In this document: one piece after another, positions 34,201 to 49,200 of the stretch
Numbering within the stretch: the first letter of the stretch is position 1
Layout: the number at the start of each line of letters is the position of its first letter
NCBI GenBank assembly: GCA_035771175.1
Contig: CM069593.1
Coordinates: 39,340,741 to 39,404,740 of the forward strand
Origin: Paratinospora sagittata
Taxonomy: Eukaryota > Streptophyta > Magnoliopsida > Ranunculales > Menispermaceae
Length of the DNA stretch: 64,000 bases
Direction: 5' to 3'
The notes under the pieces: generated by a model
What the model was told of the DNA's origin: nothing
The model's database searches: none
The model's input: the letters and a program-made list of their open reading frames with translations, nothing else
Position numbers and translations under genes: made by a program

Positions 34201-37200
34201 GGAGCAGATCACCGTGGATCTCGTTTCGATGATCAAGCGCGAAAACTTGAACTTCCGACGTTCGACGGTACAGATCCGGACGGTTGGTTGTTTCGAGCTG
34301 AAAGATATTTCTCTATCAATAAGATGTCGGATGAGGAACGTTTGGAAGCATCGGCGGTATGTATGGAAGGTGAAGCCCTAGCGTGGTTGCAGTGGGAGGA
34401 GGGACGGCGATCTGTCCGTCATTGGATCGAATTCCGAGAGTTGTTGTTGTTGGATCGTTTCCAATCTGCTCAAGAGGGCAACCTCTATGAGAGGTTTTTG
34501 GCAATCAGGCAAGATGGTACGGTTCGAGATTATCGGCGGCGTTTTGAAGAACTGGCTGCCCCATTGACGGAGGTGAGTGATAGGGTTTTGGAGAGCAGTT
34601 TCGTTAATGGCCTTCGAGCAGAGGTTCGTGCGGAAGTACGCTAACTGAAACCTAAGGGTTTAGCTCAGCTTATGGAGATGGCATAGAGGATTGAAGACAA
34701 GAATCTGGTGTTGCTTCCGTTACAGCAGCATGGATCTTATATTGGTAGTAGGGTACCGTTACAAGAGAGAGCTTCTATGCACCAGAATTTTCGTTCTTCC
34801 ACTCCCTCTTCCTCGCGCACGGTTATTCTCCCTCCAGCTATTGATCGTTCTATTTCAGGGAAACGAGTTGGAAATCAATTCAAACGGTTGACTGATGCGG
34901 AGATGCAGCAGCGGCGGGAACGGGGACTTTGTTTATGATGTGATGAGAAATATACCGTTGGCCATCGTTGTAAGAAACGTGAACTGCAAGTTCTTGTGTT
35001 GGGTGATGAGGAGCTTGTGGAGGACGCGGAGGTTGTTGATAGTGAGGTATTACATCCTGCGACAGATGTGGAAGTAACTTTGAATTCAGTGGTGGGGTTG
35101 ACATCTCCGAAAACTATGAAAATCAAGGGAGCCGTAGGGCAGCAAGATGTCGTGCTGTTGATCGATAGTGGTTCCACTCATAATTTTATCTCGGAAAGCT
35201 TGGTTCAAAAATTGGGGCTGCCATTGGTGAAAACTTCGAGTTATGGCGTGGTTATGGGCACCGGTGTTTCAGTGCGTGGTGAAGGCATTTGTAAGGGAGT
35301 GGTATTGTCCTTATCTGAGCTGGAGGTGGTGGATGATTTTTTACCTTTGGTTTTGGGCAGTTCGGATGTGATTTTGGGAGTGCAGTGATTGTCTACGCTT
35401 GGCTCCACTAATATCAATTGGTCGACACTTACGATGAAGTTTGTCCTTGGAGGAATGCAAGTTACTCTTCAAGGTGATCCGACTTTAAGTCGCACTTTAG
35501 TGTCGCTTAAAGCAATGTTGCGCACGATTCGACATGAAGGTGAAGGTGTCCTATTGGACTTGAATTCGATTTCTGCATCCAAATTACAAGGGGCTGTAAT
35601 TCAGCAATTGTTATAGGATTATGATGAGGTTTTTCACTTGGTCTTCCACCTGCTCGTACTCGGGATCATGCTATAGTATTGTGGTCGGGGGTCTCTCCCA
35701 TAAGTATACGTCCATACCGTTATCCGCAATCTCAAAAAGATGAAATTGAACGTTTGGTGGAGGAAATGTTAGCTGTTGGCATTATTCAACCTAGTGTTAG
35801 TCCTTTTTCTAGTTCGGTATTGTTGGTTAAAAAAAAGGACGGAAGTTGGAGGTTTTGGGTCGATTACCGTGCCCTCAACAAGGAAACTGTTCCCAATAAA
35901 TTTTCGACACCAGTTATCGAGGAGCTTTTGGATGATATTACGATGGCACGAGTGTGTTTACGAAATTGGATTTAAAGTCGGGGTATCACCAAATTTGTGT
36001 TTGATCGGATGTTCCTAAGACGACTTTTCGAAACTCACCATGGTCACTACGAATTTTTGGTTATGCCGTTTGGTTTGACCAACGCACCAGCTACATTTCA
36101 AGCTTTGATGAATGATGTTTTTCGGCCATTTCTTCGGAAATTTGTTTTGGTATTCTTTGATGATATATTAGTTTATAGCTCATCCTTGGAGCGTCACTTG
36201 TCTCACTTACGGGCTGTTTTGGAGGAATTGCGCAAACATCGGCTTTATGTCAACCAGAAAAAATGTGCATTTGGGCAGTCCTCTGTGGAGTATTTGGGGC
36301 ATATTGTGTCAGGTCAAGGGGTATCGGCTGATCTGTCAAAAATTGAGGCCATGCTTCAGTGGCCGCAGCCAAGGACACTTTTCGAGCTTCGTGGTTTTCT
36401 TGGATTAACGGGTTATTACCGTCAATTTGTCAAAGGTTATGGTCAAATTGCTTGGCCACTTACTGAACAACTCAAGAAGAACAATTTTGGTTGGAATGAT
36501 GAGGCACAAGCTGCTTTCCTACAATTGAAGAATGCCATGGTTTCGGTACTGGTGTTAGCTCTTCCGAATTTTTCTCAACAATTTGTCATTGAGACAGATG
36601 CTTCTGGCCATGGATTAGGGGCAGTTCTTATGCAAGAACACCGTCCAATTGCATTTTTCAGTCAGGTACTTTCTGGTCGAGAACGTCTTAAATCAGTTTA
36701 TGTGAGAGAGCTCATGGCGGTTGTGCTTTCTATTCAAAAGTGGCGTCCTTATCTTTTAGGCCACAAATTTCTAGTCCGAACGGATCAGAAAAGTTTGAAG
36801 TTTTTGTTGGAGCAACGGATGGTGAGTGTTGAGCATCAAAAGTGGCTTACCAAGTTGATGGCATATGACTTTGAGATTGAATAACGGGCTGGTGTGGAGA
36901 ATAAAGCAGCTGATGCGCTGTCACGACGAGATCCGGCAGTATCTTTGGCAGTTTTGAGCTGGCCGACGTTACTTGATTGGGACGAGTTGTATCAGCAGCT
37001 TGCTAATGATGAAGCCTTACATCAGCTGCGTGTGCAAGTGTAGATGAATACTTCTTCTCATCCAGGTTATTTTGTGGAGAAAGATCTCTTGTTGTTTCAT
37101 GGGCGCATTGTTTTACTTCGTAACTCCTCTTTTATTCCTACTCTTTTGTATGAGTTTCATGCTACTGCAGTTGGTGGTCATGTCATTCCGGGGAGTTTAA

Positions 37201-40200
37201 GACTTATCGGCGTCTAGCCACGGAATGGTATTCGCCAGGGATGCGAAAGATGCTGCGCAATTTTGTGGCCCAATGTGAAGTTTGTCAAAAGAATAAATAT
37301 ATGGCTATGTCTCCAGCGGGTTTACTTCAGCCACTTCCCTTACCTCATCAAATGCGGGATGATATTACAATGGATTTCGTGGAGGGCCTCCGATGATCGG
37401 ATGGGTTTGATTCCATTTTTGTTGTCGTTGATCGGCTCTCCAAGTATGCTCATTTTATAGCTCTTCGTCATCCATTTACCGCTTCTTCGGTGGCAGTTGT
37501 TTTTGTTAAAGAAGTGGTGCGATTACATGGCATTCCACGTTCTATCATTTCGGACCGGGACAAAATTTTTCTAAGTTTGTTTTGGACTGAACTTTTTCGT
37601 TTTCAAGGTACTAGCTTGAAGCGTAGCACTGCATACTATCCTCAAACAGATGGCCAAACGGAGGTGATCAATAGATGTTTGGAGACTTATTTGCGTTGTT
37701 TTGTTTCCGAGAGGCCTAAGTTGTGGTTTTGCTGGTTACATTGGGCTGAATACTGGTATAATACTAGTTTCCATACTGCTGCTCATATGACCCCATTTTT
37801 GGCTCTTTATGGTCGACATCCTCCTCCTTTGGTACGTTATAGTGTGGATTCTACGGTGGTGTCCACTGTTGACCAGCAGTTGAGTGATTGTGATGCCTTG
37901 TTGGATGACCTTAAGGCTCATCTTATCCGTGCGCAGCAACTCATGAAGTACCAGGCTGATGGTAAATGTCGCGATGTTCAATTTCAGCCGGGCGAACATG
38001 TTTTTCTTAAGCTTCGACCTTATCGTCAACGATCGTTGGCTCGTCGTCGCAATGAGAAATTAGCTCCTAGATACTATGGTCCTTTTGAGATATTGGACAA
38101 AGTTGGTGTTGTGGCCTATCGTCTACGGTTGCCGCCGTCTTCCTCCTTGCATCCGGTTTTTCATGTGTCCCAATTGCGTCGCACTGTTGGCCCTATGTCC
38201 TCACCGCAGGCCTTGCCTCCTCAGTTGGGGGATACTTTGGAGCTTCGAGTGCGGCCTGTTGCTGTTCTTGGGGTTTGGCCGCATTCTTCTCCTTCTATGG
38301 TTGATGGTCCTGATGTGCTGATCCGTTGGCATGATCTTCCTGATTCAGAAGCGACATGGGAGACTTTTGAGGCTATTCGTAATCAGTTTCTTGAGTTCGA
38401 CCTTGAGGACAAAAGCAAACTTTGGGCGGGCGGTAATGATAAACCCCCGTTACGTTTATGAAAGCAGAACGAGAGCATGTGGAAAGGAGCGTGGAGGATT
38501 GACACGTGCTGGGCGTTACTTTGTCAATTGAAGTGTGGGGTACTTGATCAATTGTACGTTCATATAAATACTGGGTGTAACAAGGGAATTGGGTTTTTTC
38601 ATTGGAAAATTACTAAATTGTTGTAATAATTGGAGTTTACAGATTACTCAAAAATCTGTTGTTGTGTTTCCATAATTCTTTTCTTTTCTTGAATGCAAAA
38701 CATCCGAGATTACATTCTTTAATTCATTTACTTCTCTTTTCAATTTCTGATCCTATCAGAATGATTGTTGGGTTATAAGCGAGTTCGACTAAAACTCGTG
38801 AACACCCATTTTGTGGGAATTCTAGGAGGGTTGATTGTGTGGGTTGGCGGGCTTTCATTTGGTAGGCTTTGAGCCCCTTTCCTAGCAAGTTGTTCAAATA
38901 AGCCTTGCATGTATGGGTGTGGATGCACGTGAGGGTAAATCGACGAGGTGATAAGGTTCAAAATGGATAATCGATCAAATTGTTTGAGCGCCTATCACAA
39001 AGCAATAATATTTTTTTTCAAATCATGATTAACAAGAAATATAAATAGATAAACAAAATTGTACACATGATATTGGGGCCCAAGTAGCTAGCAACCTCTC
39101 AATTAGGAATTGACCTTAAGCTTTTGCCTCATTTATGATAATTAAGACATGATATTAGGGTCTTTCAGAAGGGAAATGGCCTTCAAAAAGAGAGGACGTA
39201 TACTTAGATAGGAGACGTGCCGCTAGAGCACATGCACTAGGGAGGTCCTTGTTGTCATGAATTCCTTCATAGTAAACTCTATTTATATAATATCAATCGT
39301 GAACTTAATTGAGGGAGAGGATCCCAACTTTTGGATTTGTGGTTGTGAGGTTCAATTTAATTCCATAGTTGTTTGCCATAGAAATGTCTCTTGGATCTCC
39401 AAAGTTGTTGCACTCAAGAGCTTTTGTATTTGTGGTTAAATCAAGCTCAAAATAATAGAAGAATGGTTTTGACACTTCTGTGCTTAGCTAGGAACCTGCT
39501 TTTGTTTCTCTCCCAACAAATGTGATAGAGGGTTGTTGTGACGACCCTCTCTTAGCAACCTCGAACCTTCACAGCTACACACAAATCGGAGGGCGAATCC
39601 CGAGGAAAGCCGCCTGCACAAGCACTCCTCAACTGGAATGTTGGTAACCCTGCCATTCACGTGTACATAAACCTGTACAAAATCCATCCTAAACAAGTCT
39701 TAAGGCATAGGATATAATTCAAGAAATAATAATCATCAAGGTACGGGAAGAAATATAAAAGCCAAATGAGAGTTATAATTACAATCTTGCCATATGATAC
39801 ATCCAAGTCCAAAAAGATAACAAAAGAACAAAAGACAAACCAACATCATAAACATCTCCTGCTTAAGCCAATAGTCAATACTCACCAAAAATATAGAGGC
39901 CGAGCAAATATGGGGAGATCTCACAAGGCCATGCTCTTTTCCTTATCATGGGCACTACTAGATCCTAAGAAAGAAGGAAAAAGGGAGTGAGCTTAAAGCC
40001 TAGTAAGCCTATTTCACATACAACCATCACATACCAGTCGATTGGATTGGCCTATCTTTTTCTTTCTTTTTCTTTTTTTTTTTCTTTTTTTTTTTCTTTT
40101 TTTTTTTGTTTCTGGAAAAGGCAATTTAGTCGACTCCTTTGCAATCCAGTCAACTAGATTGCTCAAAATTCCATTTTTCTTCCCTTTTCAAAACTCTAGG

Positions 40201-43200
40201 CCATACACCACTCTAGTCTACGGTTTTCCCACTTTATGAATGTCATTTTTCACCTAAGTTTGGATCCTTGAGGTCCCCCAACACCTCAATACAAGGTTTT
40301 TTTATAGTTCAAGGGCCATGGTTTTCAAGAAAACTTGGGACGCATCCTACAAATAAACCTAAGTGAAAGTTAGGGATGTCATAGTTGTTCCAAGAACCCA
40401 CAATCTAATCCCACCCGCTTTGTGAATGCAAAAAGTGACATTGATCATTGTGCCTAGGAAGGTTCTCTTGAATTACTTCAGCTCTCTTTCCAACTTGAAG
40501 ATATGTTTTTTGTTAGCATGCCATTTACCTAGGACTTACTTCCAAATGTGAGTGGAGAAAGGGAATTTGAAAAATATGTGGTCCATATCTAGGTGAGTAC
40601 CTACACATAGGGAATGGTCAAATTTGGTCGGGCTGGTTGGGTCTCTTTCTAATAACCCGACTTAGTCGTGTCGGGTGTCGGGTGTCGGGTTCCATTGAAA
40701 CCTAGTCAGGTAAACCCAATCCGACCCGACTTTCTAATATAAAATGTGTATATATGTATATACATACTACATATACACATGCTATACATTCATAAAAATA
40801 TATTAAAAATTATTTCCACCGGGGACTTCTATGCTAAGAATGCCCCCATTCCACACCCTTTCATTGTGGGTGAATAGGTGGCTCTTGAATGAATGGAGTT
40901 GGGGGGTGAAGAGGATGCATTTATAGAAGGGGAGTGACTTCTTTCCTTTCCTTTTTCCAATGTGGGACTAAAAGAAAAAACTTCCTCGTCCAACTCTAAC
41001 AATTTATGATTTATAATATGCATAGACTAACAATTATGGATTATGATATGTATAGAACATAACATATATAGTGTAATTTTTTATTTATTTTAGTTTTTGG
41101 GTAACATAGCTAATTGCTTTATTAATAATGCATTTAACTATAGGTTGAGAATGTTTCGTGCACCACTTATATTTACCAAAGAAGGTTTACTTAAGTAATG
41201 AACAATCAACCATTCGACCTTGAACACTTTATTATGAATTAATTAAAAATAAAATTCAAACAAAATAAAAAAGAAGAAATGCATAAATCCTTGAGATAAT
41301 ATTACATTAAAAGTTTGATTCCATATTCTCATAATTTATTTTCCATTTTTTCCTATTACCAGTCATATAACTCTAAAAATAGGGTAATGAATTAAAGCAT
41401 TGTTACATTAATATATATACTTGATAGGGTTTGAATTCAAACATGAAAATAAATCCTACATTGGTGATGAGGAGCTTATCACCCGGAAATTCCTCTTATA
41501 TCTCATTTCTTAATTATTGTATCATTGAAAATTATCACATTTGAAATTATTATATCATCTCTAATTATATCTTTATTGTTATATCATACTAGCATATTGA
41601 CACATATAAGGTATATTCTATATTCTTAGAAATTACTTTTAGTTTTTCTCCATTACTAATTATATAAACCAAAAATTAAGGTAATGAATTAAATTGTTGT
41701 GTTGTTACATTAATATATATACTTGAAAGAGTTTGACTTCAAACATGAAAATAAATCCTCTATTTTTTTTTCTTTGAAATAAATCCTCTAATTGGTGATG
41801 GGAAACTTTTTTTTTTTTTTTTTTTTAAGAGAGGTGATGGGAAACTTACAACCCAGAAATTTCTCTTATTTCTTAAATCTTAGTTATTATATCATTGGAA
41901 ATGATCAAATTTGAAATTATTATACATCTCCAATTATATCTTTATTCTTATATCATACTAGCATTTGTAATATATAAATGTATTAGTAACTGGGCATATA
42001 TAATATACATATGTTATCTTAAATTCGTATATTATACAAACAAATCTTTTGTTAAGGAATGTTCAAAAAGTAGCTCCAGATCATTCATTTTAAGGAGGGG
42101 AGAGCCTTAAGAAAAGTAGGTTGAAAGCACTCTTGAAGAAGAATAAGAGGTCAAGGGAAAGGGGCTTTTGGGGTGGGGGTGTGGGGCACACAGAAGGGAG
42201 CCTCTAGCCTATGCAGGAGGCACCCCTTAACATTGAGGCTCCCCAAAAATTTAATTTAATTTTTTTTTGGTGCATATTCGTTTTCATGGTTTTTGTTTCT
42301 TTATCTATGTTTACGTTTTTTTCCCCCCTTTTCCTTAAAGTTTTCATATTCATATAGCTAGCCTTAAAGCCATTTTTTCTTTCCTTTCCTTTTTCCAATG
42401 TGGGACTAAAAGAAAAAACTTCCTCGTCCAACTCTAACAATTTATGATTTATAATATGCATAGACTAACAATTATGGATTATGATATGTATAGAACATAA
42501 CATATATGGTGTAATTTTTTATTTATTTTAGTTTTTGGGTAACATAGCTAATTGCTTTATTAATAATGCATTTAACTATAGGTTGAGAATGTTTCGTGCA
42601 CCACTTATATTTACCAAAGAAGGTTTACTTAAGTAATGAACAATCAACCATTCGACCTTGAACACTTTATTATAAATTAATTAAAAACAAAACTCAAACA
42701 AAATAAAAAAGAAGAAATGCATAAATCTTTGAGATAATATTACATTAAAAGTTTGATTCCATATTCTCATAATTTATTTTCCATTTTTTCCTATTACCAG
42801 TCATATAACCCTAAAAATAGGGTAATGAATTAAAGCATTGTTACATTAATATATATACTTGATAGGGTTTGAATTCAAACATGAAAATAAATCCTACATT
42901 GGTGATGAGGAGCTTATCACCCGGAAATTCCTCTTATATCTCATTTCTTAATTATTGTATCATTGAAAATTATCACATTTGAAATTATTATATCATCTCT
43001 AATTATATCTTTATTGTTATATCATACTAGCATATTGACACATATAAGGTATATTCTATATTCTTAGAAATTACTTTTAGTTTTTCTCCATTACTAATTA
43101 TATAAACCAAAAATTAAGGTAATGAATTAAATTGTTGTGTTGTTACATTAATATATATATGCTTGAAAGAGTTTGACTTCAAACATGAAAATAAATCCTC

Positions 43201-46200
43201 TATTTTTTTCTTCTTTGAAATAAATCCTCTAATTGGTGATGCGAAACTTTTTTTTTTTTTTTTTTTTTAAGAGAGGTGATGGGAAACTTACAACCTAGAA
43301 ATTTCTCTTATTTCTTATATCTTAGTTATTATATCATTGGAAATGATCAAATTTGAAATTATTATACATCTCCAATTATATCTTTATTCTTATATCATAC
43401 TAGCATTTGTAATATATAAATGTATTGGTAACTGTGCATATATAATATACATATGTTATCTTAAATTCGTATATTATACAAACAAATCTTTTGTTAAGGA
43501 ATGTTCAAAAAGTAGCTCCAGATCATTCATTTTAAGGAGGGGAGAGCCTTAAGAAAAGTAGGTTGAAAGCACTCTAGAAGAAGAATAAGAGGTCAAGGGA
43601 AAGGGGCTTTTGGGGTGGGGGTGTGGGGCGCACAGAAGGGAGCCTCTAGCCTATGCAGGAGGCACCCCTTAACATTGAGGCTCCCCAAAAATTTAATTTA
43701 ATTTTTTTTTGGTGCATATTCGTTTTCATGGTTTTTGTTTCTTTATCTATGTTTACGTTTTTTTCCCCCCTTTTCCTTTAAGTTTTCATATTCATATAGC
43801 TAGCCTTAAAGCCATTTTTTTTTAAATTGTGTTTTGAATCTTTTATGTCTTTATTTTTTTCTTCTAGTTTCTTTCTTTTTATTTTGTATTTTTATTATTC
43901 TTTTCTTTTCTTTTTTATTGAAGTTTTGGTGATTTTGCTTTTAATTAGTATTATTATTATTTTTATTTGGTTGGGATAACCTAACCAACCCGAGCTATTG
44001 GTCGGTCGGGTTTAATGCACTAAGTCCTTAGGTCGGGTTGGTAGCAGGTGGAGTTTTCCTCCACGGTGAGGTCGGGTCTGGCTAGTGTTTTGGGCAAACC
44101 CGACCCGGCCCAATCTGCTTACAGCCCTACTTACACAAACAACATAATTTACTTTCTTGATGCTTAGACACCACCATTGAAAATTTTCATTGATGAAATT
44201 CATATGGTGGTCCATGTTAGTTGGGTGCATTTTCAAAATACCATGCAATCATCAATAGACACGAGGTTAGAGAACGAATTGTGGATGCATTTTGGGATAA
44301 GGGAGGGAGTTTTTCATGGACTTCCCTATGAATATGCTGGGATGATAATGAGGGTGAATAACTAGGGGCGATAATGGATCAGCCCTTTGGAGGTATGGAA
44401 ATAACTAGTTGGGGATCCATTAAGGGGGATTGAGAACTTGGTCTTGAAAATACAAAGTCATGATTTGATCAACAAAGGATTAAGGGAAATTTCATTTGGA
44501 GGATTCATGGATACATTTTCTTGTAACCTAGTTTCATCTCTTGGAGTGTGCATTTGCTCAAGATGGGTTGGAGGATGGAAGACATACCTACGTTGGAACA
44601 CTCTACTGAACATAGAGAACTTGTGGGCCTTCCTAGAAGGACTAGATGTCCCTTCAAGAGCAAAAGACAACTAGCGAGTAGTGGTGTTTGCTGTCATTTG
44701 GGTCATCTAGAAAGAGAGAAATACTTGGATTTTTTAGGGAGGGGATAGGATTGGCATGATGTATGGGCTAGCTCTCATTTTTTGGCATCTTTGTGGTTTA
44801 ATGTTTATAGTTTATCAAAAGTTGATGGTATTGGGGATTGGTTGAGGGGTTGACAGCCTATTTTGGATTATATATAATTTGCCCAGGGGACAACTTGTTC
44901 CCTATTGGCCTATGCTAACTTTCTTGTAACCCACATGGGTCCCATACTATATATAAAATCTCATCATTTCTTGTCAAAAAAAAAAAAAAAAAAAAAAAAA
45001 ATCCTCTCAAAATCTCTGATGATTTTATGACAAGTGAGATGTATTCTTTATGATATTTATCCCTAAGTTTTTCCTTGATTAATGGTGACAATGCTACAAT
45101 TAACTTTTTTCAAACTGTTAGAGATGACTTTGCTGATGAATTTGTAGATCACGTTGGATAATGAGATGGGCTAGAAATACAGAAGTTAATTTCATCTTCT
45201 TTGGAACTATGGTAATAATGAAAGTAGTATTTAGCTAAGGAGGTGGGACAGGAATCCTGAATTAAAGAAGTGTTGGATTGTTTTTACCATGTCAATTCCC
45301 ACTTTTGACTAAGCTTCATTGAAAAGTCTAACATTAAACTCATTTGGGCCTAAAGGTTTGTCAAACTGTGTGTCATAAATAACTTGTCGAATCTATTCTA
45401 CAATGATCCTGATGCTTATCTCTTCTTGTTGAAAGCTGCTAACCTGTTAGTAAAGGTTGGAAGGTCTTCAAGACATCTTTGGCAGTTGTAGCTACCTGTT
45501 AGGATGCTTTGGAAGTGAAGCGTGGTCTTTTCCTTGATTTGGTTTTGAGTTGGAGATTAAACTGGATTCACCATCTTAAATGTGAGAGATTTTATTGTGA
45601 TTTCATCTGTAGAGGACTGTTTTTTGAAGAGGCCATTGTTGTTATCATTCAGCTAGAGACAATTCACTCGATTGCTACACTATGACTCTTCCTATCTTTA
45701 TGATTTCTTCAATTGGTTCTTGTAGGGATTGTTCCATGTTGCATTGCGATACTCAAATTTAAGCATATGAGATTATCCTACTATTTTTTTTTTCACAAAG
45801 GAATCCAGAATACCACTATACTCCTTACATTGTAAATATGGGACATCATGCATTAAGGAGAACCACTTTACATGAAGTCTTACACTTTTGACTTGACGTG
45901 CTAGTTATTTGATGTGAACGCATGACACACATGCATAACGTGTTTTATCACGTTTTTTATGCCTTTTATCTTTATTTCTATTTCGTGTATTTATTAGTGG
46001 GCCCACGTTAGGTGGTTTAAATCCATGGTGAAGTTGCATCAGTTTAGGGCTTGTATTTGGTAGTTTATTATAAATAGGGCTTTTGGCCATTAGGATAATG
46101 CAAATCTGATGTTTTGAGTGTTTTACTTAACAGAAATCGATTTTTTTGTTTTTTTTTAAATATTTTCGATCTTGCTTTCACGACGAATCAACATCATTAT

Positions 46201-49200
46201 TTTTAGATGAGGTTTGTTGTTGCCCATGTGTTATCTCATGGAAGCCTTTTAACCTTGCATTACCTTTTTCTTTTTAGATGCACAGCTTAAAATAATCTTC
46301 CATTTTGGTTTTATACCATTACTTTTATTGTCATTTAATAGGTCAATGCAGCAAGAAGACAAGGAACTCATGGGGTGATGGTTGGACGAGCTGCCTACAA
46401 TAAGTAAGTATAGTGTCTTGATGTAGTGGTTGTTACATCAATCACTCAATGCACAAGGTGCTAAAGTTTAATAGTTGCCTTCCTTATTAGTTATTGAGAT
46501 GCATGAGGTCATCCAACTACTACCTTATTCCCGGTTTTGTACTTCTCCTGTTCAAGTAGTGTTCGAGGAGTGAACTATCTTCTGATTCAAATTCATCTAA
46601 ATTGTGGCCCCTATTGAATATCTCTTGTACTAGAATTTATGGGAGGGAGGAATGGTACTATCTAAAATTGATGCAGTGTCTTATACTTAGTGCTCTTATG
46701 AGAATTTCTTGTTTTATTGTATATGTAGGATATTGTAAGGGTGTATTTCCTTTTTAATAGGTAAAGAAAATTATATTAAAACTTACAATACTACAAAAAA
46801 CTAGTGATAGTGATAGCAAGATATTAGGCCTCCACTTATTAGCTATAGCATTCAAGTAAAGAGGTTTATAACATTAAATCAGCACTTTGTTCAAGTTGTG
46901 TTATGTGGCTGCATGTGAGGTTTGTGATAGCAAAATATGCTTTCTTGGATTACCTATTAGCTACAATGTTTAGGCAAAGCGGATTCCAACAACTAGAATA
47001 TATAGATTGGGAACATCTAACTTGATCAAATGTCTTATAGAACAAGGAATGACTAGGGGTGGCAATTTGACCCGTGATCCGTGAGCTCGACTTGGCTCGG
47101 CTTGCTTGGACTGGCCCAAGCTCGGGCTCGACTAATTTATGGGTTGACTCGGCTCAATCCAATATTTTAGTTGAGCGGTTCTGTGCCAACCTATCAAAAT
47201 TCGGTTCGACTCGTAGGCTCGAAAGTCAGCTTGACCCATAGGCCTAGTTCAAAAGGCCATTTTATAATTTAAAATTTATTTATATGTTTTTATAAATGGG
47301 TCAAAAATGTAAATTTTTATTTAATTTATTATGATATATTCTATATTATAATCATAAATTGCACAATTAGAATTTCTTAACATTATAAATGATATTCTTT
47401 TTAATTTATGATTTGTGTTTTTTAATTTGTTGTAAATATAAATTTCAAAGTATTAAAATGTTTATTTTAATATGTTCAATCTAGCCCATAAATCGACCCC
47501 ACAGAATTAGCTTGTAGGTTCGGTTCGCAAGCCCAGTCCAAAGGCTTGGCTTGTATATTAATTGGATCATATTTGGACCTTGATTTCAAATATAAGTTCA
47601 GTTCGGCTCAGTCCAGTAATAAAATAAGATTCGACTCGGCTCGGCTCATATATCCTTAGACTCGATAGGGTCGGGCTGAACCGGTCAAAATGGGCCAAAT
47701 TGCCACCCCTAGGAATGACCTCTAGAGCACATGTGAACTCTCCATCAAGGGTCTTTTTTTTCTTTTTTCTTTTTTTTTTTTTTGAGAAGAAACAAACATT
47801 GAGATATATTCAATTATAAAAATTCAGCCTACAACAAAGAGTACGAGAGATACTCAGAGAAAGCGTAGCAACAAAGCAACGAAAACAGCAACAAAGCAAA
47901 CAGAACAACAAAAAGGAAGCAAAAACAAGAAAGCGAGAGAAACTAATCAAGGCTCAAGAAGACATTCTCCCCAATTTCTAATCCAATCATTGAGAGAGAA
48001 GTCTCCATTAAGCTTAAAAGCAATTAGCCATGTACTAGCCATAACAATAAGATCATTCCAAAGATTATCACAGTTCCTAGCAATCCCATCGAAAATCCTT
48101 TGATTTCGTTCTCTCCAAATCATCCACATCGTGGCTAATGTGGCCGCTCTCATCACGTTCGAACCCTGGGTGCAAAGACCATTTATGTTTGCCAACTTGA
48201 TAGCATCCCTCAAAAGAAGTTGGAATCGTGAACCTATCGTCGACCCTTACTTGCCATTCCATCCATATAGCTGAGGAGAAATTGCATCTAAAAAACACAT
48301 GATTAGCAGATTCATCAAATTGAAAGCAAAAAGAGCAGCAATGAGGTGAAAGTGCAACATGTGGGGGTCTTTTTTGAAGAACATCTCCCAAATTCAGCTT
48401 GTTGTGGAGCAAGATCCACCCAAACACTTTTGCTTTGGAGGGTACATGAGCTTTCCAAATCAAAGGTACGATAGGGAATGGAGGAAAAGATGAGCTATCA
48501 ATAAGGAAATGGAAGAAGGAACGACATGAAAAAAACCCCGAGGAATTTAGTGCCCAAGTAAATCTATCGTTACCCAACGACGGTTGAGAAGAACTCAGTA
48601 ACAATATCAATGAAGAATATTCAGCCTGTTGTCACACTATTAATGTAGAAGGAATGTGAAGGTTCCAATGAAGGGTATCCACGTGGGTAGAGCTTTAAAA
48701 AAATTGGGCACTAGGATGATGCGGGCATGACGAAGCATGATATAATCTAGGGAATAGATCAGACAAAGAATTATTGCCTTACCAGCAATCTTCTCAAAAA
48801 AGGAATGTTCGCCCATCATCGATATTTAGAACAAGGTGAGGATAATACAAAGGAAGTAAGGATAAAACAAATTTCCATGGGCTACGATAAGTGGTTCTAG
48901 CAGTGGGGACAATACGCCTACAGAACTCAATAGAACCATATCTGCTAGTAATGACACGTGCCCAAAATGATTGATCCTCACAATGGAATCTCCATAGCCA
49001 CTTCGCACACAAAGCCATGTTTCTTAATACAATATTACCTAAGCCTAAACCCCCCCTTCTCCACTGGTCTTCTTTGTACTATCTTCCACTTGATCAAATG
49101 CAACCCGAGCTCTTATCCACCCCATTCCACAAAAAAGCTTTCAACATCTTCTCAATAATCTTAGCAACACCCACAGGCATGCAAAAGAGAGATTAGTAAT

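Larger units (their letters stand above)
33577..38758 (+). mobile_element. Complete Ty3/Gypsy chromovirus in intron 7
   Basis: 5,182 bases. The LTRs are 33577-33914 (338) and 38437-38758 (322), flanked by perfect GAATG duplications (33572-33576 and 38759-38763). The PBS region reads TTGGTATCGGAGCA. Gag, protease, RT, RNase H, integrase and a C-terminal chromodomain follow in Gypsy order. The small size and short LTRs suggest the Reina clade. The element is sense to the host gene. Stops and two or more frameshifts make it defective. Confidence 0.95.

Noticed and set aside
41895..43552. Paired 71-codon ORFs as duplicated small genes
   Set aside because: They are the same AT-rich sequence in two tandem copies, inside a non-autonomous transposon, without recognisable features.
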